Source: Gammaproteobacteria bacterium | GTDB lineage: Bacteria > Pseudomonadota > Gammaproteobacteria > Steroidobacterales > Steroidobacteraceae | Assembly: GCA_025359565.1 (NCBI GenBank) | Contig: JANYFY010000026.1 | Coordinates: forward strand, 62,001 to 126,000 | DNA: 64,000 bases | Direction of reading: 5' to 3' | Shown here: positions 52,830 through 63,175 of the stretch, piece by piece | Layout of the letters: the number at the start of each line of letters is the position of its first letter | Position numbering within the stretch: position 1 is the first letter of the stretch | Position numbers and translations under genes: made by a program | Notes under the pieces: model-generated | The model's database searches: none | Seen by the model: only the letters and a program-made list of their open reading frames with translations | Told to the model about the DNA's origin: nothing

Positions 52830-52848
52830 GATCACGCTTGGCGTGATC
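52830..52848 (-). terminator. hairpin downstream of the SUI1 gene
   Basis: GATCACGC and GCGTGATC form an 8-bp perfect stem with a 3-base loop, 22 bp past the stop of the SUI1/YciH gene. No T-run follows, so termination is plausible but not certain. Confidence 0.4.
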
Positions 52849-52870
52849 GGTTTGCATGGACCCGTCGCGC

Positions 52871-53218
52871 CTATCCTCCCGACCGCTTTGTGGGCCATCC
52901 CTGTTTGATCAGTTCCGCGACAATGACCCCACGATGATCACCCTGAATTTCAATGACCCCGTCGCGTACCGTGCCCCCGGAGCCGCAGCGCTTCTTGAAT
53001 TTGGCGCACAAAGTTTCTAGTTCGGGCAGCGACATCGACAAACCCGTCACAGTCGTTACTGCTTTGCCTGCACGCCCCTTGATTTCTCGGGCCACACGCA
53101 CGGCCGCAGGCTTCACGGTGCCGGGCGCACCTTTTGCGCACACACATTCACGGACTGGCCTGCGACAATTGGGGCACAGACTTCCAATTCCCGTGGAGTA
53201 AATAATTCGCGCTGCCAT
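52871..53218 (-). CDS. yciH: SUI1/YciH-type translation factor
   Basis: A 115-aa protein from the ATG at 53216-53218. An N-terminal cysteine cluster (LCPNCRRPVRECVCAK) precedes the SUI1 fold with VTTVTGLSMSLPELETL, KKRCGSGGTVRDGVIEIQGD and VIVAELIKQGW. It is the bacterial relative of eIF1; E. coli YciH affects initiation fidelity. Confidence 0.92.
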   Translation of the reverse strand: MAARIIYSTGIGSLCPNCRRPVRECVCAKGAPGTVKPAAVRVAREIKGRAGKAVTTVTGLSMSLPELETLCAKFKKRCGSGGTVRDGVIEIQGDHRGVIVAELIKQGWPTKRSGG

Positions 53219-53332
53219 GCAGGTATTATGCCTAGGACTTTTTAACCAACCACTCAATTTGCGCGCTTGCTTGAGGAAATCGCAGTGGAGTCGCTATGAC
53301 TATCCATAGTTCACCACCAAAGATACCGTGGT

Positions 53333-53503
53333 ATACAGGGGCTGACAGCCTTGGACGAAATCATCGCGGATTTCCAACGCATGAATACGCAAGTTATCCT
53401 GTGTGAGGTGCGTGCCAATGTGCGTGAAAAACTGCAACGCGCCGGTATCCTGGCGCGACTGGGCGCAACCGGGCGCGAACGGACTGCGCGAAACTCTCGC
53501 TGA
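53333..53503 (+). pseudogene. C-terminal STAS-domain remnant of a SulP-type transporter
   Basis: A plus frame ending at the TGA 53501-53503 reads ALDEIIADFQRMNTQVILCE and VRANVREKLQRAGILARLG, the usual last helix-strand-helix of STAS domains on SulP anion transporters. No start or transport domain precedes it. This remnant accounts for most of the 300-bp gap between the SUI1 and MAPEG genes. Confidence 0.55.
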
Positions 53504-53560
53504 ATGTGCAGTATCCTAAAAATGGGATACGGCCACTCAGCAATGCGCTCTGGGCCGTGC

Positions 53561-53950
53561 TTAGAACAAACCTTCGACCACTTGCAGAAGTCCCCACAGA
53601 GAAATAATCCAGACGGCAGTTCGTAAGTAGGGAACGCCCACAATGTAAATGGGCAGGTAAGCGAGACGTGCCCAGAAATAGATCTCGGAACCGAGCGCTG
53701 TATGCGCCGTGTTCAGCTTAGCAAACGCTACTGCAAGGACTGCAGCCGCGAAAAAACCAAATGTTTCGAGGAAATTATGGTACGCGCGATCGGCTCGTGA
53801 CGCGGCGGCCGACAATGGCTTGAGTTCACCCTCGCGGTTGCCGGCGTTCCATTTCAGGCCTCGCTGCAGAGTCGCGAACGTGGCGGCTACTAATACATAA
53901 ACAAGTCCTAAAAGAATAGCCCAGGCCAACATTTTTAGATCGATCGTCAT
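53561..53950 (-). CDS. MAPEG family membrane protein
   Basis: A 129-aa protein with four hydrophobic helices (MLAWAILLGLVYVLVAATFA, FGFFAAAVLAVAFAKLN, ARLAYLPIYIVGVPYLR, TAVWIISLWGLLQVV). RADRAYHNFLETFGFF and WARLAYLPIYIVG are typical of bacterial MAPEG proteins, a family that includes microsomal glutathione transferases. The reaction is unknown. A short GTATCC/GGATAC hairpin at 53511-53530 may end its transcript. Confidence 0.88.
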   Translation of the reverse strand: MTIDLKMLAWAILLGLVYVLVAATFATLQRGLKWNAGNREGELKPLSAAASRADRAYHNFLETFGFFAAAVLAVAFAKLNTAHTALGSEIYFWARLAYLPIYIVGVPYLRTAVWIISLWGLLQVVEGLF

Positions 53951-54021
53951 GGCACATTTCCTCGTGTGGCGGTCAGCAGATTATGCGCGCGAATCAAACG
54001 CGAAGTCATCTATCCTGGCAC

Positions 54022-54165
54022 TTAAGGTCCCGCGACCGTGGCGCAAACGGGGGCTAACACAATCCAACCGCCGGCTACTGCCAATACATAGGCGCCGGCG
54101 GCGACACAAGCCACCGCAACGCTGCGCGTAGAATTCGCCGTGATGCCCTGGGGAGCTTCGTTCAT
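54022..54165 (-). CDS. small single-span membrane protein after purD (47 aa)
   Basis: A 47-codon frame starts 15 bp after the purD stop on the same strand: MNEAPQGITANSTRSVAVAC followed by a hydrophobic stretch (VAAGAYVLAVAGGWIVLAPV) that would span the membrane once. No strong ribosome binding site is visible and I know no family. The composition is protein-like, but it is short. Confidence 0.4.
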   Translation of the reverse strand: MNEAPQGITANSTRSVAVACVAAGAYVLAVAGGWIVLAPVCATVAGP

Positions 54166-54180
54166 TAAAGTTGCCGTGAC

Positions 54181-55500
54181 TCAGCGCTCGGCGTTGCCGC
54201 GCTCGCCGCGGCTCTCGCCAGCGCGCTCACGCCCAATCGCACGCGCGCCGATGTCGCGTCGATACTGCACTAAATTCCAATGTATAGCATTAACGAGCGC
54301 GTACGCCTGACGTTGCGCGGAACTGATAGTAGCGCCTAAGCCCACCGCGCACAGCACGCGACCACCCGCAGTCACTACTTGGCCTTCGCTTAAGCTCGTG
54401 CCAGCGTGAAATACTTTGCCGGGCAAGCCCGCGGCGACCTCTAGCCCTTGAATAATATCGCCTCTGTGGAATTCCAGCGGATAGCCGCCCGCCGCCATAA
54501 CCACACCGAGCGCCGCGCGCGGATCCCATCGTGCTTCGACGCTAGCTAAGTGACCGTCGAGCGCTGCATCACAGAGCACCGTCAAATGGCTTTGCAGTCG
54601 CATGAGGATGGGTTGGGTTTCCGGGTCGCCAAAACGGCAGTTATATTCAAGTACATTAGGCGTACCATCTGCTGCGATCATCAATCCGGCGTAGAGAAAT
54701 CCGACGTAAGGATTGCCGTCATCGCGTAACCCTCGCAACGTGGGCTCGATCACCTCGCGCATGATGCGCAAGTTAAGGGCGGGCGTTACTAATGGAGCAG
54801 GTGAATAGGCTCCCATGCCACCGGTATTAGGTCCCTGATCGCCATCGTCGCGACGCTTATGATCCTGTGAAGTGGCAAGAGTGAGTACTTGCTGATTGCT
54901 GGCGATGACGATAAAGCTGACTTCTTCGCCTTGCAGGAATTCTTCCACTACGATTGTCTTACCGGCTGCACCAAAGCTGCCCGCGAGCATTTCTTGAGCA
55001 CTGGTAATTGCGGCTGCATGGGTCTCACAAATAATCACGCCTTTACCGGCGGCCAGTCCATCGGCTTTTACGACGAGCGGCAAACGCTGAAGCCTGATGT
55101 AGCCGGGATCAAAATTCGCGCTCGTGAATGTTGCGTACCCCGCGGTGGGTATTGCGTAGCGGCGTAAAAATTCTTTTGTGTATGCCTTGGAGCCTTCGAG
55201 TCGTGCTGCAAGTTTTGACGGACCGAAACAACGCAGGTTGGTTGCCTCGAAGCGATCAACAATGCCGGCTACTAGCGGTCCTTCAGGTCCCACAATACTC
55301 AGATCAATGCGCTCTCGCTGCGCAAATGCTATCAACCCATCAATGTCATCAGCGCTAATCCCGACATTACTGACTTTAGGTTCGAGCGCTGTACCGGCAT
55401 TGCCGGGAGCAACGTAAACGTGGGTGACTCGATTTTCTTGCGCGCATTTCCAGGCAAGCGCGTGTTCACGTCCGCCGCTGCCGATTATCAATACTTTCAT
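54181..55500 (-). CDS. purD: phosphoribosylamine--glycine ligase PurD
   Basis: A 439-aa ATP-grasp enzyme for the second step of purine synthesis (GAR synthetase). It begins MKVLIIGSGGREHALAWK and has VKADGLAAGKGVI, EEFLQGEEVSFI, QDHKRRDDGDQGPNTGGMGA and YNCRFGDPETQPIL. A short Arg/Gly/Glu tail (RERAGESRGERGNAER) is extra. It is the last large gene of the dusB-fis-purH-purD block. Confidence 0.97.
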   Translation of the reverse strand: MKVLIIGSGGREHALAWKCAQENRVTHVYVAPGNAGTALEPKVSNVGISADDIDGLIAFAQRERIDLSIVGPEGPLVAGIVDRFEATNLRCFGPSKLAARLEGSKAYTKEFLRRYAIPTAGYATFTSANFDPGYIRLQRLPLVVKADGLAAGKGVIICETHAAAITSAQEMLAGSFGAAGKTIVVEEFLQGEEVSFIVIASNQQVLTLATSQDHKRRDDGDQGPNTGGMGAYSPAPLVTPALNLRIMREVIEPTLRGLRDDGNPYVGFLYAGLMIAADGTPNVLEYNCRFGDPETQPILMRLQSHLTVLCDAALDGHLASVEARWDPRAALGVVMAAGGYPLEFHRGDIIQGLEVAAGLPGKVFHAGTSLSEGQVVTAGGRVLCAVGLGATISSAQRQAYALVNAIHWNLVQYRRDIGARAIGRERAGESRGERGNAER

Positions 55501-55515
55501 GAAAAGGCGGCAGCG

Positions 55516-57099
55516 CTAGTGACGAAAGTGACGCATACCGGTGAATACCATGGCAATGCCCTGTTCGTTGGCTGCTTCAATGATTTGTGCGTCGCGCTTT
55601 GATCCGCCGGGTTGTATAACCGATTTGATTCCGAATTTTGCCACCACATCGAGGCCATCACGAAAGGGAAAAAAAGCATCTGATGCCATTGAAGCAGAAT
55701 GTAGGTCAAGTTTTTCGTCGTGGGCTTTCATGGCTGCGATTTTACTACTCACGACGCGGCTCATTTGCCCAGCACCAATACCGAGCGTCGTCCGGTCCTT
55801 CGCGCACACGATGGCGTTGGACTTTACATATTTCGCAACGCGCCACGCAAAAACCAAATCGGCCAGTTCTGCGGGGGTTGGTACGCGTACGGTCACCGTG
55901 CGCAATTCCTCCGGCGCAATCTTGCCATCATCTCGGGTTTGAACTAGGAGCCCACCGGTAACGCTTTTATATTCCAGTAACTGCGTAACCGGACGTTTGA
56001 TTTCGCCCACATCCAGCACACGAATATTATCCTTGGTGGCCAAAATGGCTTTGGCTGCCGCGCTGACGCCAGGACTTAAAATCACTTCAACGAATTGATT
56101 GTCAATGATAGCGCGTGCCGTTTCAGCATCTAGTTCGCGGTTAAACGCGATGATGCCCCCATAAGCAGAGGTGGGATCAGTTTGGTAGGCCCGGGTGTAG
56201 GCCGCCAATAGCGTATGCGCTAACGCCACACCGCAAGGATTAGCGTGTTTTACGATGACACAGGCGGGTTCAGCGAATTGGCGTACACACTCAAACGCGG
56301 TGTCACTATCGCCAATATTGTTGTACGAAAGTTCTTTCCCTTGAATTGAGTTGGCCGAGGTAACCGAGGCACCGATGGCATGCGGATCAACGTAAAACGC
56401 CGCAGCTTGATGTGGATTTTCACCGTAACGCAAGTCTACCGATTTCCGAAATGATAAATTCAGATCCTCCGGAAACGTGGGTCCCATACTGGTGATGGTT
56501 CCCGTATTGTTAGTTGACGCCGTGAAATACGCAGATACCATGGCATCATATTGCGCCGTGTGTGCGAAGGCTTTAGCAGCCAGTTTTTGACGCATCGCGG
56601 TGTCTGTGCAACTCTGATTAGCGGCTAGTTCATCCAGTAAAGCTCGATAATCGGCGGGATCCACCACCACATTGACTGAGGCGTGATTTTTAGCGGCCGC
56701 GCGCACCATGGCGGGTCCACCGATGTCTATATTTTCTACCGCATCATCATAAGTGCACTCCGATTCTGCCACCGTAGCCGCGAAGGGATAAAGGTTAACC
56801 GCCAACAAATCAATGGGTTCAATATCGTGCTCACGCATCACTGCCTCATCTAGGCCGCGACGGCCTAGGAGTCCACCGTGAATTTTCGGATGCAGGGTCT
56901 TGACGCGACCCCCCATGATTTCTGGAAAGCCGGTGTGGTCAGCAACTTCCTTAACAGCGATACCGTGTTGCGTCAGTAATTGCGCGGTTCCGCCGGTGGA
57001 CAACAGTTCAATGCCACGTTCTTTTAAGGCACGGGCAAATTCTACAATACCGGTTTTATTAGAAACACTCAGTAAGGCGCGACGTACCGGAGTGAGCAA
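55516..57099 (-). CDS. purH: bifunctional AICAR transformylase / IMP cyclohydrolase PurH
   Basis: A 527-aa enzyme for the last two steps of IMP synthesis. The N-terminal MGS-like cyclohydrolase domain ([31 protein letters not shown]) is followed by the transformylase domain with [25 protein letters not shown] and [10 protein letters not shown]. It starts 5 bp after fis and is followed by purD after 15 bp. Confidence 0.97.
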   Translation of the reverse strand: MLTPVRRALLSVSNKTGIVEFARALKERGIELLSTGGTAQLLTQHGIAVKEVADHTGFPEIMGGRVKTLHPKIHGGLLGRRGLDEAVMREHDIEPIDLLAVNLYPFAATVAESECTYDDAVENIDIGGPAMVRAAAKNHASVNVVVDPADYRALLDELAANQSCTDTAMRQKLAAKAFAHTAQYDAMVSAYFTASTNNTGTITSMGPTFPEDLNLSFRKSVDLRYGENPHQAAAFYVDPHAIGASVTSANSIQGKELSYNNIGDSDTAFECVRQFAEPACVIVKHANPCGVALAHTLLAAYTRAYQTDPTSAYGGIIAFNRELDAETARAIIDNQFVEVILSPGVSAAAKAILATKDNIRVLDVGEIKRPVTQLLEYKSVTGGLLVQTRDDGKIAPEELRTVTVRVPTPAELADLVFAWRVAKYVKSNAIVCAKDRTTLGIGAGQMSRVVSSKIAAMKAHDEKLDLHSASMASDAFFPFRDGLDVVAKFGIKSVIQPGGSKRDAQIIEAANEQGIAMVFTGMRHFRH

Positions 57100-57104
57100 C
57101 GCAG

Positions 57105-57416
57105 CTACTCGCCTATTCCAAATTCTTTGAGCTTTTTGCGTAACGTGCCGCGGTTAATCCCAAGGATTGTTGCAGCGCGACTTTGATTTCCCTGCACATG
57201 AGTCATCACCACTTGAAAAAGTGGCTCTTCCACTTCGCGCATCACCAGGTTGTACAAATGCGCCGGGTTGTGACCATTAAGCGTTTCAAAATAGCACTGC
57301 AAAGCTTCAGCTGCTTGCGAGCGCAGCGGCACACCCTTGCCATTAACCTTGATATCGCGACCGTTAAACGGTACTAAGTTATCTTTGCGTGACTTTGATT
57401 TTTTCTTGACGACCAT
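57105..57416 (-). CDS. fis: nucleoid protein Fis
   Basis: A 103-aa DNA-bending protein. The C-terminal helix-turn-helix reads [20 protein letters not shown] with LKEFGI at the end, near-identical to other gammaproteobacterial Fis proteins. A basic N-terminus ([10 protein letters not shown]) is slightly longer than in E. coli (98 aa). It sits between dusB and purH, as usual for fis after dusB. Confidence 0.96.
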   Translation of the reverse strand: MVVKKKSKSRKDNLVPFNGRDIKVNGKGVPLRSQAAEALQCYFETLNGHNPAHLYNLVMREVEEPLFQVVMTHVQGNQSRAATILGINRGTLRKKLKEFGIGE

Positions 57417-57450
57417 AGCCTTAACTTGCCTTCCCTTCCCGCCTTTCCTT

Positions 57451-58425
57451 TCATGCCGCGCGAACTGATCGCGCGAAGTGTTTCAGCAACGTAGACAATT
57501 GTTCCTGCGGGGTCTCAATTTTCATGAGTTGTGCCCGCAGAGCTTCGTGCCCAGGGTGTTGCTGGAAATACCAGCTTAAGTGCTTTCTCGCCACTCGAAC
57601 GCCCGTGTCACTGCCGTAAAACTGATACAGGTCTTCAAGGTGGGCGCGCATAATATCACGGACTTTTTCTAGCGCCAGTTTGTCACGCAATTCACCTGAA
57701 TTTAAGAAAAAATTGACTTCGTCGAAAATCCATGGCCGACCTTGTGCAGCTCTGCCGATCATTACGCCATCGCATCCAGTTGCAGCCAATACCTCGCGTG
57801 CGCGTTGCGGTGAGTCGATATCACCATTCGCAAATACCGGAATACCGACTTGCGCTTTGATCGCACGAACGGTGTCGTGTTCTGCTTCACCCTGATACAT
57901 ATCGCGACGTGTGCGGCCATGAATACTTAAGGCGCGAATTCCGCTGCTCTCGGCTATTTTCGCAATGAGCAGACCATTTTTATTGTCTCGATCCCAACCG
58001 GTACGAGTCTTCAATGTGACCGGTGCCGAAACCGCAGCCACGACAGTTTCAAGAATGCGCGACACCAGCGCTTCGTCTTGCATGAGTGCAGAGCCAGCAA
58101 GACGATTGCAGACTTTTTTTGCAGGACAACCCATGTTGATATCAATTATCTCTGCTCCAGCGTCGACATTGCGCTTTGCAGCCTCCGCCATCATGGTCGG
58201 ATCGTAGCCTGCAATTTGCACGACACGTGGGCTGGGTTCACCACTGTGATCCATGCGGCGTCGAGATTTCGGCGTGTTCCAAAGACTGGTATCCGCGCTC
58301 AGCATTTCCGACGCCGCTAAACCTGCGCCAAAACGGCGACACAACATGCGAAAGGGTCGATCGGTGACACCCGCCATGGGTGCGAGCACAATATTGGAGG
58401 GTAGTGTGTACGGACCGATCTTCAC
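57451..58425 (-). CDS. dusB: tRNA-dihydrouridine synthase DusB
   Basis: A 324-aa FMN enzyme that reduces uridine in tRNA. It begins MKIGPYTLPSNIVLAPMAGV, has the catalytic cysteine segment INMGCPAKKVCNRLAGSALM, the SIHGRTR segment and PVFANGDIDSP. The dusB-fis order is the classical one in gammaproteobacteria. Confidence 0.96.
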   Translation of the reverse strand: MKIGPYTLPSNIVLAPMAGVTDRPFRMLCRRFGAGLAASEMLSADTSLWNTPKSRRRMDHSGEPSPRVVQIAGYDPTMMAEAAKRNVDAGAEIIDINMGCPAKKVCNRLAGSALMQDEALVSRILETVVAAVSAPVTLKTRTGWDRDNKNGLLIAKIAESSGIRALSIHGRTRRDMYQGEAEHDTVRAIKAQVGIPVFANGDIDSPQRAREVLAATGCDGVMIGRAAQGRPWIFDEVNFFLNSGELRDKLALEKVRDIMRAHLEDLYQFYGSDTGVRVARKHLSWYFQQHPGHEALRAQLMKIETPQEQLSTLLKHFARSVRAA

Positions 58426-58450
58426 ATCTATACCTTAGTGCGCGAGAAAT

Positions 58451-59800
58451 TTATTTTGTGGAAATGTCATTAGCGCAAGATATTCTTTCATCGATTCCGC
58501 GCAGACACACGTCAACCTCAAAACCTTCCGCGCTTCGGCCAGGGTCTAATATATCTAAAACGGCATCGACGCGTTCCCCGGGTGCGAGTAGCGGGGCGGT
58601 CTTTTTACCTAAATATTCGTATGCTTCGAAGTTGCGAATCCCTAAAAGCCCGCCGAAGCGATTGGCCAACGATACGTGCAGCAAAGGGTAGGGCTGAAAT
58701 TTGCTCTCGGTATTTAAAATACTCGCGCGAACACGTAAAGTATTGTTATTGCCGGGATCGCCAGTGACGCCCCATTGACGCAATTGATAGGCTGCTAAGT
58801 GAGCGGGCGGTGGCAGCGTGGCGCCAAACTCTGAATAGACAGTGCGTAGCGCGTCACCGAATGAATCGCTGGCAGCTAAGTAGGCTCGATTTTGATGCAC
58901 TAGTTGAGCCACTAGCAACAAACCTAGAACAAAAGCCCCCAATATCCAGGCGCTCATGATGCCGCGGTCCCGAGTGCCACTCCTAGGCGCGCTATCCATG
59001 GCTTTCGCAGATTTTTTAGCGGCGGAAGAGCGTGCGAGAGTAATGCCCTCTACTACTTCACGTCGAATATTCTCAGACACTTCAAAGCCTGTGGTGCGTG
59101 CTACCGGCGCGTTTGCAAGCGCGCCGGGTGTGACGGCGTCGGGGGCGCGTTGCGGCGTTTTCGCAGGCGCATCTCTAGGACGCGCCCTGCGTTCGGGATG
59201 TGCTGGAGCCAGGGGATGTGCTGTGGCCAGGGGATGTGATGGGGCTATCGGGAGCGCCGGGGGTGTGGACAGCGCAGCGAGCTCGGGATGCACCGGAAGA
59301 TCAAGGCGCGGTACTTGCTCAGGTAGCGATCGCGCTTCGGGTTTTACACGGGCTTTAAAGTTTAAGGGTTGACGGGACCCGGGTTTAGAGATGACAAATA
59401 TTCGGTCGAGTTCGCCCGGTGGCAGCGTGAATTCCATTGACATTTCTTCCGATTCCGACGGCGCGTCATCGCCGCGCGAGGGCTTCTCGGGGATCGCGGG
59501 CACAGCAGGGGTCTGCCATAGCAGGACAGCATGTTGCGGACCGCTCTGCTCTAATTCGTCTAAATTTTTAGATTCGCCCGAAGCGATAGGTTCGGGTTCA
59601 GAACGTAAAATGCGATCCGCGCGAGACTCAAGCTCTAACGGCGATTCGCCGCTGGTAAAAACGCTTGCATCCTCTGCCAAACGTGCCAGCGCGTTAAATA
59701 TTTCGCCGCAGCGCCCGCACCGCACCTGACCACCCGCCGTACGTAGCGAGTCGGCCGAGAGTCGAAATACTGTTTCACATTTAAAGCATTGCGTGAACAT
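58451..59800 (-). CDS. zinc-ribbon and DUF3426 domain membrane protein
   Basis: A 449-aa protein. Residues 1-40 are an MJ0042-type zinc ribbon (CFKCETVF, RCGRCGEIF). A long Pro/Ala/Glu-rich linker follows, then one transmembrane helix (about residue 283, AWILGAFVLGLLLVAQLV) and the DUF3426 domain, predicted to be periplasmic (RVRASILNTESKFQPYPLLH, LGKKTAPLLAPGERVDAVLD). Function unknown. It starts 1 bp after the prmA stop, a common neighbourhood for this family. Confidence 0.85.
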   Translation of the reverse strand: MFTQCFKCETVFRLSADSLRTAGGQVRCGRCGEIFNALARLAEDASVFTSGESPLELESRADRILRSEPEPIASGESKNLDELEQSGPQHAVLLWQTPAVPAIPEKPSRGDDAPSESEEMSMEFTLPPGELDRIFVISKPGSRQPLNFKARVKPEARSLPEQVPRLDLPVHPELAALSTPPALPIAPSHPLATAHPLAPAHPERRARPRDAPAKTPQRAPDAVTPGALANAPVARTTGFEVSENIRREVVEGITLARSSAAKKSAKAMDSAPRSGTRDRGIMSAWILGAFVLGLLLVAQLVHQNRAYLAASDSFGDALRTVYSEFGATLPPPAHLAAYQLRQWGVTGDPGNNNTLRVRASILNTESKFQPYPLLHVSLANRFGGLLGIRNFEAYEYLGKKTAPLLAPGERVDAVLDILDPGRSAEGFEVDVCLRGIDERISCANDISTK

Positions 59801-59801
59801 A

Positions 59802-60683
59802 CTATCCTAGTCTACGCGCGTGCAGGCAGCACCAGTCATCGCGCTTAATAACTTCAGCGAACACAAATCCAGATTGGTAGGCCGCCATTACCGACGCGCA
59901 CTGGGCCTCTAGTATGCCCGACAATATTAAAATCCCCGCAGGACGACAGGCTCCCGTTAACAGTGACGCCAACTCAATGAGGGGTTGCGCCAAGATGTTG
60001 GCTACGACACAGTCCGCAGGTTTTAGCGGCAGCGTTACTCCGTGAGTTTCGAGATTTGTCGAAACACCGTTGCGCTCGGCATTGTCGCGGGTCGCGAGTA
60101 ACGCCTGAGGGTCGATATCCACCGCAGTCGCGTGCGCAGCACCCAGTTTTAAGCCAGCAATCGCTAAAATTCCTGAGCCACAGCCATAATCGAGTATCGA
60201 TCGGCCTGCGACGCATCGTGATTCTAGTGCTTCCAAACACAGGGCGGTGGTGGGGTGGGTCCCGGTACCGAACGCCAATCCGGGATCTAAGCGAATTACG
60301 ATCGCATTAGGATCGTCAGGAGCGGCCGCGCTCCACGGACAAATCCATAAGCGTTTTCCAAAGCGTAGAGATTTCCAGTCGTTCAACCATTCGCGTTCCC
60401 AAATTTTATCTTGCACGGCACTTACCCGTGCGCTTGCGGTAATCGCAGTTCCAAGTTCGGCACTCAAAGCCGCCAGTGCATGGGTAGGACTAGAACATTG
60501 GTCGAATAGGCCGCGTACTAACGTATCGCTCCACAGGCGCACCTCCCCGACCTGTGGCTCAAGTACTGGAGTGCTGCCAAGATCGGTAAACGTAATGGAT
60601 AGGGCGCCGATCCCTTGCAGCGCTGCTTCAACTGTTTCAGAGTTGAAACGACCGAGTGGAAAAGCAATCTCGTAGAATAACAA
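59802..60683 (-). CDS. prmA: ribosomal protein L11 methyltransferase PrmA
   Basis: A 293-aa enzyme. The N-terminal substrate-binding domain carries KIWEREWLNDWKSLRFGKRL. The methyltransferase domain has LDPGLAFGTGTHPTTALCLE, motif I LDYGCGSGILAIAGLKLGA and ANILAQPLIELA in the catalytic loop. It lies 6 bp after accC, as in many gammaproteobacteria. Confidence 0.96.
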   Translation of the reverse strand: MLFYEIAFPLGRFNSETVEAALQGIGALSITFTDLGSTPVLEPQVGEVRLWSDTLVRGLFDQCSSPTHALAALSAELGTAITASARVSAVQDKIWEREWLNDWKSLRFGKRLWICPWSAAAPDDPNAIVIRLDPGLAFGTGTHPTTALCLEALESRCVAGRSILDYGCGSGILAIAGLKLGAAHATAVDIDPQALLATRDNAERNGVSTNLETHGVTLPLKPADCVVANILAQPLIELASLLTGACRPAGILILSGILEAQCASVMAAYQSGFVFAEVIKRDDWCCLHARRLG

Positions 60684-60689
60684 GCGCGA

Positions 60690-62033
60690 CTACTTCAAGC
60701 CCAAACGACGCTCCAAATAATGGATATCCGTTCCGCCTTGGCGAAAAGCTGAGTGATTAAAAATTTCCTGATGCAAGGGGATATTAGTTTTGATGCCTTC
60801 GACTACCATTTCTGCGAGCGCATTGCGCATCCGGGCAATCGCCGTGTCGCGGGTATCGCCGTACGAAATTACTTTGCCAATCATTGAGTCATAGTAGGGT
60901 GGCACGTTGTAGCCGGTATATACGTGACTATCCACTCGAATGCCGGGCCCACCTGGCGCATGCCAGAGTTTAATCGGCCCGGGCGAGGGCGTGAAATTCT
61001 TTGGATCCTCTGCATTGATTCGGCATTCCACCGCGTGGCCCCGAATTTCGATATCGGCTTGTGAGTAAGGAAGTGCCTCCCCGCCGGCAATCAGGAGTTG
61101 TGCTTTAACGATATCGATGCCCGTCACCAGTTCAGTCACTGGGTGTTCGACCTGAACCCGCGTGTTCATTTCAATAAAGTAGAACTCATTATCTTGGTAG
61201 AGAAATTCCAGAGTTCCGGCACTGCGGTAGCCCACTTCGCGACAGGCTTTGACGCAACGCTCGCCCATGGTCTTGCGCTGTTTTGAGTTAAGTCCCGGAG
61301 CCGGAGCTTCTTCAATGACTTTCTGGTGACGACGTTGCATTGAGCAGTCGCGTTCGCCTAAGTGTACGATTTTGCCGTAATTATCGCCTAACACTTGAAA
61401 TTCAATGTGACGCGGTTTTTCGAGAAATTTCTCCATGTACACTTGAGGATTGCCGAAAGCGGCGAGCGCTTCAGACTGAGTTACGCTGATAGCATTGAGA
61501 AGTGAGGCATCGGTGTGCACTACGCGCATACCGCGACCGCCACCGCCACCGGAGGCTTTAATAATTACCGGATAGCCGATGGTCTTGGCAATGCGAAAAT
61601 TCTCGTCAATATCACTGCCTAGCGGCCCGTCGGATCCCGGCACACAAGGAACGCCGGCTGCCTTCATCACTTTTATCGCGGAAACTTTGTCGCCCATCAT
61701 ACGAATGGTCTCAGCGCGCGGACCTACAAAGATAAAGCCGCTCTTTTCAACCCGCTCAGCAAAATCGGCATTCTCTGAGAGAAATCCATAGCCTGGATGA
61801 ATCGCCACCGAATCAGTCACCTCAGCGGCGCTGATAATTGCCGGCATGTTTAAGTATGAAAGCGAGGATTGAGGGGGACCGATGCACACGGTTTCGTCGG
61901 CCAACAGCACATGTTTAGTATTAAAATCGGCGGTTGAATGAACCGCGACGGTTTTGATGCCAAGTTCACGGCAGGCGCGCAGGATACGAAGCGCTATCTC
62001 GCCGCGGTTTGCAATAACAACTTTTTCAAGCAT
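60690..62033 (-). CDS. accC: biotin carboxylase AccC (acetyl-CoA carboxylase)
   Basis: A 447-aa ATP-grasp enzyme that carboxylates the biotin on AccB. The start is the ATG at 62031-62033 ([20 protein letters not shown]), 4 bp after accB; the longer frame overlaps accB and is rejected. Motifs: [18 protein letters not shown], the glycine-rich [34 protein letters not shown] and CRINAEDP. Confidence 0.98.
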   Translation of the reverse strand: MLEKVVIANRGEIALRILRACRELGIKTVAVHSTADFNTKHVLLADETVCIGPPQSSLSYLNMPAIISAAEVTDSVAIHPGYGFLSENADFAERVEKSGFIFVGPRAETIRMMGDKVSAIKVMKAAGVPCVPGSDGPLGSDIDENFRIAKTIGYPVIIKASGGGGGRGMRVVHTDASLLNAISVTQSEALAAFGNPQVYMEKFLEKPRHIEFQVLGDNYGKIVHLGERDCSMQRRHQKVIEEAPAPGLNSKQRKTMGERCVKACREVGYRSAGTLEFLYQDNEFYFIEMNTRVQVEHPVTELVTGIDIVKAQLLIAGGEALPYSQADIEIRGHAVECRINAEDPKNFTPSPGPIKLWHAPGGPGIRVDSHVYTGYNVPPYYDSMIGKVISYGDTRDTAIARMRNALAEMVVEGIKTNIPLHQEIFNHSAFRQGGTDIHYLERRLGLK

Positions 62034-62037
62034 CGGA

Positions 62038-62532
62038 TTATTCGATGATGAACAGAGGTTGGCCGTATTCGACCGGATCTCCGTTGTTTGCGAGAATCGC
62101 GGTGACTCGCCCAACCTTATCCGCTTCGATTTGGTTCATCATCTTCATTGCCTCGATGATGCACAAGGTTTGACCTAGTTTAACCTCGGTGCCGATTTCA
62201 ACAAATGGTTTAGAGCCTGGCGATGCGCACGCATAGTAAGTGCCAACCATGGGAGAGGATACTGTGTAATCATTGTTCGGCGGCCGAGCCGTCCCACTCG
62301 TGGCAGGAGCGGCCGCAGTTGCGCGCACCTCGGATCCATGCGTTGCACCGGGCAAGGTCGCTGCACCCGTCGGTAGGCTATACATCATGGGATTAACCAT
62401 GGGTTGAGTTTGCATGGACCCGCGCGGATAGCGGCTAATACGTACTGATTCTTCGCCTTCAGATATTTCTAACTCTGATATGCCAGACTCTTCTAATAAT
62501 TCGATAAGTTTTTTGACTTTGCGAATATCCAT
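62038..62532 (-). CDS. accB: biotin carboxyl carrier protein AccB
   Basis: A 164-aa carrier. The N-terminal helix region ([20 protein letters not shown]) is followed by a Pro/Ala-rich linker and the biotinyl domain with the lysine in [12 protein letters not shown] and the thumb segment [19 protein letters not shown]. It lies between aroQ and accC in the usual order. Confidence 0.97.
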   Translation of the reverse strand: MDIRKVKKLIELLEESGISELEISEGEESVRISRYPRGSMQTQPMVNPMMYSLPTGAATLPGATHGSEVRATAAAPATSGTARPPNNDYTVSSPMVGTYYACASPGSKPFVEIGTEVKLGQTLCIIEAMKMMNQIEADKVGRVTAILANNGDPVEYGQPLFIIE

Positions 62533-62558
62533 ACCGATCTCCCGAATATATTGTTGTA

Positions 62559-63020
62559 TTATTTAATTAAAGTGTGTGAGGACAGATCTAAGCGCCGGCA
62601 CGCGGCTTCGAGTGCAAGTTCGTAGCCAACAGCTCCTAAACCCACAATGCACCCAACCGCAATGTCGGACAAATAGGAACGATGCCTGAATTCTTCGCGT
62701 GCAAACACATTGCTGAGATGCACCTCAATAAAAGGAATAGCCACCCCTAAGAAAGCGTCGCGCAATGCAATACTGGTGTGCGTCAGTGCCCCTGGATTGC
62801 AAACAATGAAGCTCACAGGGGTGTTTTTTGCCGTATGAATGTGCGCAATGAGTTCATGCTCGGCATTACTTTGCGCTGTGACTAGCTCATAACCTTTCGA
62901 TCGAGCAAGCTGTGCAAGCCGGGTCTCGATGTCTTTTAAGGTTTCGGAACCATAAAGTGCAGGCTCGCGTGCTCCGAGAAGATTCAAGTTAGGTCCGTTG
63001 AGCAATAAAATTTGTGCCAT
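62559..63020 (-). CDS. aroQ: type II 3-dehydroquinate dehydratase AroQ
   Basis: A 153-aa shikimate pathway enzyme. [20 protein letters not shown] at the N-terminus includes the catalytic tyrosine, [15 protein letters not shown] the substrate loop, and [20 protein letters not shown] the active-site histidine and arginine. It is upstream of accB on the same strand. Confidence 0.97.
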   Translation of the reverse strand: MAQILLLNGPNLNLLGAREPALYGSETLKDIETRLAQLARSKGYELVTAQSNAEHELIAHIHTAKNTPVSFIVCNPGALTHTSIALRDAFLGVAIPFIEVHLSNVFAREEFRHRSYLSDIAVGCIVGLGAVGYELALEAACRRLDLSSHTLIK

Positions 63021-63175
63021 AAGGTCCGCGATAATAACCAGATTTGGGGGGGAATAGGCAAGCTTACGCTGCGAACGTCGGCAGATTGCGCGTTTTTAGG
63101 GGTCGAAGTGCGCCTAACCGACTTTAACAGGCCTTGATAGCGTCGTAGTGACCCCTTAACGACGCCTCAATGACG

